In this document: piece by piece, positions 4,637 through 9,342 of the stretch | Numbering within the stretch: the stretch's first letter is position 1 | Layout: the number at the start of each line of letters is the position of its first letter | From: an uncultured Cytophagaceae bacterium | GTDB taxonomy: Bacteria; Bacteroidota; Bacteroidia; Cytophagales; Spirosomataceae | Length of the DNA stretch: 9,342 nt | Direction: 5' to 3' | NCBI GenBank assembly: GCA_903960725.1 | Contig: CAJCBY010000249.1 | Coordinates: forward strand, 1 to 9,342 | Position numbers and translations under genes: made by a program | The notes under the pieces: model-generated | The model's database searches: none | What the model was told of the DNA's origin: nothing | Seen by the model: the letters and a program-made list of their open reading frames with translations, nothing else

Positions 4637-7636
4637 TTATTTCTTTTCAAAAATTATATCAACTCTTCGATTTTTTGCTCTACCCGCTTCTGTATTATTA
4701 CTAGCAATCGGCATGCTTTTCCCCATGCCTTTTGTTATAACATCCGCATCATTACAACCCTCATTGATTAAGATCTGTTTTATTTTATTTGCCCGTTCTA
4801 ATGAAAGAGCCACGTTAACGGCATCACTTCCTATATTATCCGTATGACCTAAAATGTTCACTTTTACATTTTTCTCTTTAATGATAAAGGCAATTCTTTT
4901 AAGTTCAGGCAATGAAGTTGGTTCAAGAGAAGAGGATCCTGTTTTAAAGAAGATATTATTCATGGATGCGCTTACTTTATTATCCAACATATCTTGGTAG
5001 GTAATGATTTTTATATCGTTATTGATGTTTATTTGAAGCTTATAGTTCCTTAGGTCTATACTACTTGAAACCGGAAACAAATTATCATCATCAATATAAT
5101 AGCCATATAATTTTCCCAGTGGCAGAACGATAAAATAGCTTCCGTCTTCAGGATCCGATTTAGCAATACCTATTACTTTTTTTGCTTCCAAGTCCTCCCA
5201 TCGAATGTTTGCTACTACTGGTTGATTTTTGCTGTCTACTAATTTTCCATTAATAGTGGCCACGTAATTCGGCCTTAAATAACCTGGTATACTGGACCAA
5301 AAAATATCATATTCATTGTTTTGTGTAACATTTTTTCCAGAGGCCTCACCTCCTTTACTAAAATAGGCTTTATCTCCACCTGTGGAGATATCTAAACCCC
5401 AATCACCTTTATTAGTATTGAATTCTTTCCCTAAATTGACTGGTTCACTCCAACAATCCCAACAAGTATCAGAAAGTCTAGTCGATTTAAATAAATCATA
5501 ATTACCTAAACCACCATGTCCATCAGATGCGAAATAAAGTGTTTTCATATCTGGGTGTAAAAAGGGAGATCGATCTGAATAAATCGTATTGATAGTGGGT
5601 CCTAAATTAATAGGTTCAGTCCATTCATCATTTTCATCACGGACTGAAACGTATATGTCACAAGGATAGTTTAAGGCACCATGATAATTAGAAAGATTAC
5701 TTTCTGGATAATAATCAAAATTAGTTGGTCGAATGGAACTAAATATCAGGGCTTTTTTATCACTTGTTATTCGCGCATCAGCTTGCCATGTTCCACTATT
5801 GATTGTCTCTGGAAAAGATTCGAGTATTTCCCACTTATTATCTATATTCTTTTCTGCTAATGATAATTTGCCATCAATAAACAAAATCATCGATGTGCCA
5901 TCTGCAGAAAGAGATAGAGGAGCTTGATTAGTCCCCGTTTCATTCAGCTCGGTTATTGCAGTGGCTGGCTTGAACCCATTTTGCCCTCTTTTTGAAACAA
6001 AAATATCTTCATTTAAATTAAAATTATCTCTATTTCTCGCACAAAAATAAAGATTTTTATCATCGGCCGTAATAAACGGAGTATATTCTCCCCCTTGTAC
6101 TGTATTTATATTAGGTCCCAAATTATTCACTTTAATATTGGGATCAAATGGCTTATTTAAAATGGAAAGCAAATTATCTATTTTTTTTCTATTGCTCTGA
6201 AAGTAGGGCAAATAGGATGCAACTGTATTAGCGGCATTAGTCCAATTCTTCTTAACTATATCTTCACTTATAATCTTTTGTAAGGCTAAGAACGCCCTTT
6301 CATTAGGTGCAGCTAACTTTATATATTCATCATATTTAGACCACAAACTTGGCATGAGTGGATTACTTAGGTATAATGCATCACCTAAGGAAGTTAGGTA
6401 TTGACCTGATTCGTATAAACTATCTAATAGTTCTTCATTAATGTTTTGTCTATTCCTAAAGTTTTCAAGGAATTTATCTAAGGTTCTTTTTTCACCATCA
6501 TCTGTGAAAATTTTATAATAACTAATTAAAGCCTTGTCTTTATACTCGCTAGTATCAAGTCCTATTAAAAAATCTAAATTAGTAAGATCTTTATTTCTTA
6601 AAGAAATATGGTAAAGGGAATCTTCTGCTATACTAGCAAAGCTATTTGAGGGGAAGTTAGTAATGAAGTCTTTATATTCTTCTAAATTCTTGTTAACAGT
6701 CTGTTCATTAAATTGCAATTCTTCGTAAGCGGAAAATGCTGAATCATAATTTGTTGAATTAGGCCATTTTTTTAAAAAATAAAAATATCCTTCAGAGGTA
6801 TTTTTTGATTTTGCCCCCAAATAATCGAATTCCTCAACTTTACCTTTTGCTTTTTTAATTAAATGAGATTTAGGGTATTCAGAGATAAAGTTATTAAAAG
6901 CCTCCGCGGTATTCATTTCATTTGCTTTTTCAAAAGCAATTCCATCTCTTAATTCAATCGCTTTATTTATTTGATTTGCTTCTGGAAAGTTTTTGATAAA
7001 ATATTGAAAGCCTGCAATCGTATTTTCAGATTTTGCAATATCAAAACCTAATTGATTTCTACTACTTTTTGCCTCTGCTATTAGAGTTGATTTGGGGTAT
7101 TTTTGAATGAAGTTCAAATAACTCACCAATGTATTTTTTCTTTTTGCTTCATCAAAAGCCAGAGAATAAATAGTGCTCTGAGCTTCCGCTTTAATTAAAT
7201 AATCTGCTTCTTGATAAAATTCCAAAAAATGAACAAATTCGTCGATTTTATTATTCAATTTAGCCTTATTAAGAGCTCGATCAATTATATATTTTAAAAG
7301 ATCTGTTATTGAATTGTGATTAATTCCATTTTCATCTAATTTTTTGACTTCCTTTTCATTATTGAAATTCAAGTAAGCCTTTTTTAACTTTTGGGTAGTT
7401 AAATAAGCTGTTTCAAGATTAAAATTTGAATACGTATCCGTTGAAAGCAAAGTAGCATAAGTGAAAAGGGCGTCAATATTTTCAGGCTCTTCTTCCAAAA
7501 TTTTTAAAACCTGTTTTTCTACTTTCTCAATTTGTCCTTTTTCTAGCCTTTTCATCATTTTACTTTGAGCAAATAATGAGTTAGACAAGCTAATAACAAT
7601 AACGATACACAAAAAATTAAAAATGCTTTTTTTCAT
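4637..7636 (-). CDS. PorE-like OmpA family protein: 37-residue helical repeats, PD40 propeller, regulatory-like domain, OmpA C-terminus
   Basis: The protein has 999 residues. Residues 1-24 are a signal peptide (LSNSLFAQ); C10 is inside the hydrophobic core, so there is no lipobox. Residues 25-115 are TPR-like helices. Residues 121-344 hold six helical repeats, five of exactly 37 residues (160-344), with pattern A-K-x-x-N-T, F-I/L-x-x-F/Y/W-P-x-S. Residues 505-785 form about five PD40 blades (YTPFITADDKNLYF, ADARITSDKKALIF, RSPFLHPDMKTLYF). Residues 792-848 resemble a carboxypeptidase-regulatory domain. Residues 890-999 are an OmpA C-terminal domain with HTDNIG (D933), LSLERA (R948) and GRAKNRRVDI, the pattern that binds peptidoglycan diaminopimelate. 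The domain order is that of PorE, the periplasmic peptidoglycan-anchored part of the type IX secretion machine, but PorE is a shorter lipoprotein. No PorP/SprF-like partner is adjacent. It probably anchors an envelope complex; its partner is unknown. Its strong AT-richness sets it apart from its neighbours. Confidence 0.88.
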   Translation of the reverse strand: MKKSIFNFLCIVIVISLSNSLFAQSKMMKRLEKGQIEKVEKQVLKILEEEPENIDALFTYATLLSTDTYSNFNLETAYLTTQKLKKAYLNFNNEKEVKKLDENGINHNSITDLLKYIIDRALNKAKLNNKIDEFVHFLEFYQEADYLIKAEAQSTIYSLAFDEAKRKNTLVSYLNFIQKYPKSTLIAEAKSSRNQLGFDIAKSENTIAGFQYFIKNFPEANQINKAIELRDGIAFEKANEMNTAEAFNNFISEYPKSHLIKKAKGKVEEFDYLGAKSKNTSEGYFYFLKKWPNSTNYDSAFSAYEELQFNEQTVNKNLEEYKDFITNFPSNSFASIAEDSLYHISLRNKDLTNLDFLIGLDTSEYKDKALISYYKIFTDDGEKRTLDKFLENFRNRQNINEELLDSLYESGQYLTSLGDALYLSNPLMPSLWSKYDEYIKLAAPNERAFLALQKIISEDIVKKNWTNAANTVASYLPYFQSNRKKIDNLLSILNKPFDPNIKVNNLGPNINTVQGGEYTPFITADDKNLYFCARNRDNFNLNEDIFVSKRGQNGFKPATAITELNETGTNQAPLSLSADGTSMILFIDGKLSLAEKNIDNKWEILESFPETINSGTWQADARITSDKKALIFSSIRPTNFDYYPESNLSNYHGALNYPCDIYVSVRDENDEWTEPINLGPTINTIYSDRSPFLHPDMKTLYFASDGHGGLGNYDLFKSTRLSDTCWDCWSEPVNLGKEFNTNKGDWGLDISTGGDKAYFSKGGEASGKNVTQNNEYDIFWSSIPGYLRPNYVATINGKLVDSKNQPVVANIRWEDLEAKKVIGIAKSDPEDGSYFIVLPLGKLYGYYIDDDNLFPVSSSIDLRNYKLQININNDIKIITYQDMLDNKVSASMNNIFFKTGSSSLEPTSLPELKRIAFIIKEKNVKVNILGHTDNIGSDAVNVALSLERANKIKQILINEGCNDADVITKGMGKSMPIASNNTEAGRAKNRRVDIIFEKK

Positions 7637-7656
7637 ATTTCATTAATTAGTAGGCG

Positions 7657-7691
7657 CAAATTATCTTTTATCGCCATTGGTTATTCAAAAA
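7657..7691 (-). promoter_or_regulatory. Candidate Bacteroidota-type promoter of the OmpA-like gene
   Basis: Read on the minus strand, TTTTTG (7691-7686) is followed after 22 bases by TAATTTG (7663-7657). This resembles the Bacteroidota -33 TTG and -7 TAnnTTTG elements, with one base fewer in the -7 element. The start codon at 7636 lies 20 bases further on, a plausible short leader. The start itself is supported by the signal peptide. The promoter lies inside the repeat-bounded unit, so the gene would carry its own expression signal. Confidence 0.35.
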
Positions 7692-7721
7692 TAAGTAAAT
7701 AGGAATTACAGGCTAGAATAG

Positions 7722-7796
7722 AACTCGTCTTTTTAAATGTAAATCTAAAATTGTGCTGCGCAATAATTTTGTGATTTACATTTAAAAAAACTCTCT
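7722..7796. repeat. 75-bp direct repeat, copy 2, with internal inverted repeat
   Basis: This copy is identical to 4540-4614 and in the same orientation. Its outer arms are 7730-7745 and 7773-7788, its inner arms 7747-7752 and 7765-7770. It lies 85 bases upstream of the OmpA-like start codon and 106 bases beyond the stop codon of the right-hand receptor, outside that gene's own terminator. Unlike copy 1 it does not sit directly after a stop codon, which weakens the idea that the element is simply a terminator and fits a boundary or duplicated end. The complete identity over 75 bases suggests a recent duplication or ongoing gene conversion. Confidence 0.9.
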
Positions 7797-7828
7797 AGAA
7801 GTACTCAGAACATCTCGTCTTTAATTTT

Positions 7829-7908
7829 AAAAAAGAGATTAAAGCTTAAAACGAATTGCGGAAAAATATCGCGTAGCGCATTTTTAGCATTCGTTTTGAA
7901 CTTTAATC
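7829..7908 (-). terminator. Long hairpin with U-tract, terminator of the right-hand receptor gene
   Basis: On the minus strand the hairpin starts in the last sense codon and stop of the receptor: GATTAAAG (7908-7901) pairs with CTTTAATC (7844-7837). Inside it, AAAACGAAT (7897-7889 read on the minus strand) pairs with ATTCGTTTT (7856-7848), then AAAAAT with ATTTTT, and a GCG/CGC tip at 7871-7879. The transcript then reads UC and six U (7834-7829), as expected for an intrinsic terminator. CTTTAAT at 7819-7825 can also pair with ATTAAAG at 7838-7844, so a smaller hairpin competes with the base of the large one. CTCGTCTTT at 7814-7822 also occurs at the left end of the 75-bp repeats. Confidence 0.65.
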
Positions 7909-9342
7909 CTCTTCTAAATCTATTTCTTCTTCGTTCACCCTCCTTCTCTCCCGCGCCTCTTTCATCTTTTTTGTTTCGAGCTTATAAGTAAATCCAATAA
8001 AGAAAATACGGGTTTCCTTTTTACGAACTACGTCACTGATTAGGCCGAATGGTCGAGAATCGTAGACGGTTTTTTGGGTATCAAAAATATCATTGATGCG
8101 GGCATTAAGGGAAAGTTTGCCAAAATCCTTTTTGACCCCCAAATCCACCGTGTAGAAGGGTTGAATAATGCCAAAAGGATTAATTTGCACAGATTGATAT
8201 ATTCCCGAAATTTGAGCAGACCACTGCTTGTTCCACTTGAATTGTTGATTCAAACGGGTATTCCAACTCCAGCGATTCAAGGACACTTCCGTGTTATTAA
8301 TTAATCCCTCTAAATCCGTTTGAAAAACGGAGGTATTTAAGGTGACTTTGTAATTCTTAGTGATGGAAAAAGTAGAAATATTCTCGAATCCCCAGGCACG
8401 GGATTTGGAAATATTTTCATACCGAGTCAAGGTGGTATCACCTCCCAAAAATGTTCTCACTCTCCCCACTAATCCTGTAATCTCCCGGTAAAATAAGGTA
8501 TTCGAAACGGATAGCGATTTAAAATCTTTATTGTGGGCTAATTCTAGCAAAAGTGTTCGCTCGGGCTTTAAAGCAGGATTTCCTGAATTTAGATTCAAGG
8601 GATCGGCAAAAGAGATGAACGGATTTAAGGATTTAAAACTTGGCCGCGTAATGCGAGTAGAAAGTCCAAAAGAAAGTGATTCGGTGCTGGAAACAGGATG
8701 CAATAGGGTTAGAGCGGGAAACAAATTCACATAGTTTTGTTTCACTGCACCCGCAATTTCCGTGGCTTCAACTCTCAGCCCTGCATCCACATTCCATTTC
8801 GCACTTTTATAAGCTTGCGAGATGTAGGCAGCTTGCACGTGTTCTTGGTAAGAAAATCCATTTGATCTGGCAACATCCCGTTCATATATTTCCTCTTTTA
8901 ACCTCTCATAGCGAAAGTCGTTAGCGAAAAAACGGGAATTAAAGCGAAAACCATAGTCCAATTTCAGGCGAGAGGAAATCGTTTTGGTCCAGTCGCCTTG
9001 TAGTAATAGCGTGGAGTTTTGACTAGTAGCCGCAGACCGCTCAAAACGCTCAGGAATATTTGGATTAGGGGTATCGAAGTCCCCATAGAAATAATGCTGG
9101 TAAAATTGATTGGCGTCTGAACCTTGATTTCTAATCCATAAAAAATCGATTTTAGCGTTCGCACTCGGATTGTAAAATAGATTTAAGTCAAAGCCATAAT
9201 CACGACCTTTTTTATCTGCCTCTCGTGCATACAATCGATCAGCCGTGCTCACAAATTCACTTTTATTGTAACGAATTTCAGAATTATGATCCCTAGAGAG
9301 GCGGCCGATAAACGACATCCCAATGCTGCGTTCTTTGCCTAG
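7903..9342 (-). CDS. TonB-dependent outer-membrane receptor, C-terminal barrel part (runs off right edge)
   Basis: The frame ends at TAA (7905-7903) and remains open to the window edge; an ATG at 9316-9318 is internal, because the eight codons beyond it continue the barrel (LGKERSIG before MSFIGRLS). About 479 residues are seen, all beta-barrel of the same Bacteroidota outer-membrane family as the left-hand receptor. Counting from that ATG, TRITRPSFKSLNPF is at 221-234 and SGNPALKPE at 245-253, matching RRIDRPSYGDLNPF and GNPLLTPQ in the other receptor. The last strand (IFFIGFTYKLE) is followed by a charged tail, KEARERRRVNEEEIDLEED, resembling the other receptor's ARER tail. Signal peptide and plug lie outside the window. 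It imports or binds an unknown ligand with TonB energy. No damage is visible. Confidence 0.88.
   Translation of the reverse strand, partial: LGKERSIGMSFIGRLSRDHNSEIRYNKSEFVSTADRLYAREADKKGRDYGFDLNLFYNPSANAKIDFLWIRNQGSDANQFYQHYFYGDFDTPNPNIPERFERSAATSQNSTLLLQGDWTKTISSRLKLDYGFRFNSRFFANDFRYERLKEEIYERDVARSNGFSYQEHVQAAYISQAYKSAKWNVDAGLRVEATEIAGAVKQNYVNLFPALTLLHPVSSTESLSFGLSTRITRPSFKSLNPFISFADPLNLNSGNPALKPERTLLLELAHNKDFKSLSVSNTLFYREITGLVGRVRTFLGGDTTLTRYENISKSRAWGFENISTFSITKNYKVTLNTSVFQTDLEGLINNTEVSLNRWSWNTRLNQQFKWNKQWSAQISGIYQSVQINPFGIIQPFYTVDLGVKKDFGKLSLNARINDIFDTQKTVYDSRPFGLISDVVRKKETRIFFIGFTYKLETKKMKEARERRRVNEEEIDLEED

Larger units (their letters stand above)
4540..7796 (-). mobile_element. Putative single-gene cassette bounded by 75-bp direct repeats
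   Basis: Two perfect 75-bp repeats, 3182 bases apart, enclose exactly one gene (4637-7636, minus) plus 85 upstream bases with a promoter-like sequence and 22 downstream bases. The interior gene is much richer in A+T than both flanking receptor genes. No transposase, integrase or recombinase lies inside, so any movement would need host recombination or an enzyme acting in trans. Crossing-over between the repeats would remove 3182 bases and leave one repeat between the two receptors. The repeats and composition are seen directly; mobility is inference. A dispersed hairpin family that happens to have two nearby members is the main alternative. Confidence 0.35.

Noticed and set aside
7565..7636. 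Lipoprotein signal in the OmpA-like protein
   Set aside because: The only nearby cysteine, C10, is inside the hydrophobic core and is not preceded by a lipobox at the end of the signal; cleavage near SLFAQ by signal peptidase I fits better.
4540..7796. Ordinary insertion sequence or composite transposon
   Set aside because: The 75-bp ends contain no transposase gene, and the interior encodes only an envelope protein. A target-site duplication outside the repeats is not visible.
8074..8924. Plus-strand open frames of 67-82 codons opposite the right-hand receptor
   Set aside because: They are antisense to well-conserved barrel sequence, overlap one another and have no recognisable domains.
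9316..9318. ATG as the true start of the right-hand receptor
   Set aside because: The frame stays open to the window edge, and the residues before it match the strand of the other receptor, so this methionine is internal.
1..9342. CRISPR array, tRNA or rRNA genes
   Set aside because: No regularly spaced identical repeats with unique spacers and no cloverleaf or rRNA-like sequence were seen; nearly all space is coding.

Overview
The window looks like chromosomal DNA of a Bacteroidota bacterium, probably of the Cytophagales type. The evidence is two TonB-dependent outer-membrane receptors of the Bacteroidota beta-barrel family (carboxypeptidase-regulatory-like N-terminus, short plug, charged C-terminal tail), an OmpA-like protein with the PorE order of domains (alpha repeats, PD40 propeller, carboxypeptidase-regulatory-like domain, OmpA C-terminus), and no useful Shine-Dalgarno sequences in front of the genes. 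Genus cannot be read from the sequence.

Layout. Positions 1-479 (minus) hold the N-terminal part of an exported M14 zinc carboxypeptidase-like protein. It is divergent from 557-1951 (plus), a periplasmic cytochrome c / PQQ sugar dehydrogenase fusion. The gap 1952-2111 carries an inverted pair of five-unit heptanucleotide arrays. A TonB-dependent receptor gene follows at 2112-4541 (plus), broken by one in-frame TAA at 3048-3050. A second receptor of the same family, 7903-9342 (minus), points towards it and runs off the right edge. Between them lies one AT-rich gene, 4637-7636 (minus), encoding a 999-residue OmpA/PD40 protein with six N-terminal helical repeats, five of them exactly 37 residues long.

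The most striking structure is a perfect 75-bp direct repeat (4540-4614 and 7722-7796) that brackets this AT-rich gene and its likely promoter. Each copy contains a 16-bp perfect inverted repeat. In six sampled 60-base lines the bracketed gene averages about 28% G+C, while three sampled lines from the two receptors are 42-47%. The simplest reading is a one-gene cassette inserted, or able to be lost, between two convergent receptor genes. A third long hairpin (7837-7908) overlaps the stop codon of the right-hand receptor and has a proper U-tract, so it is probably that gene's terminator.

Functionally, all genes are cell-envelope genes: exported peptidase, periplasmic sugar oxidation, outer-membrane import and peptidoglycan-linked OmpA protein. 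No shared pathway is evident, and most appear to be separate transcription units. No tRNA, rRNA, CRISPR array, transposase or integrase gene was seen.
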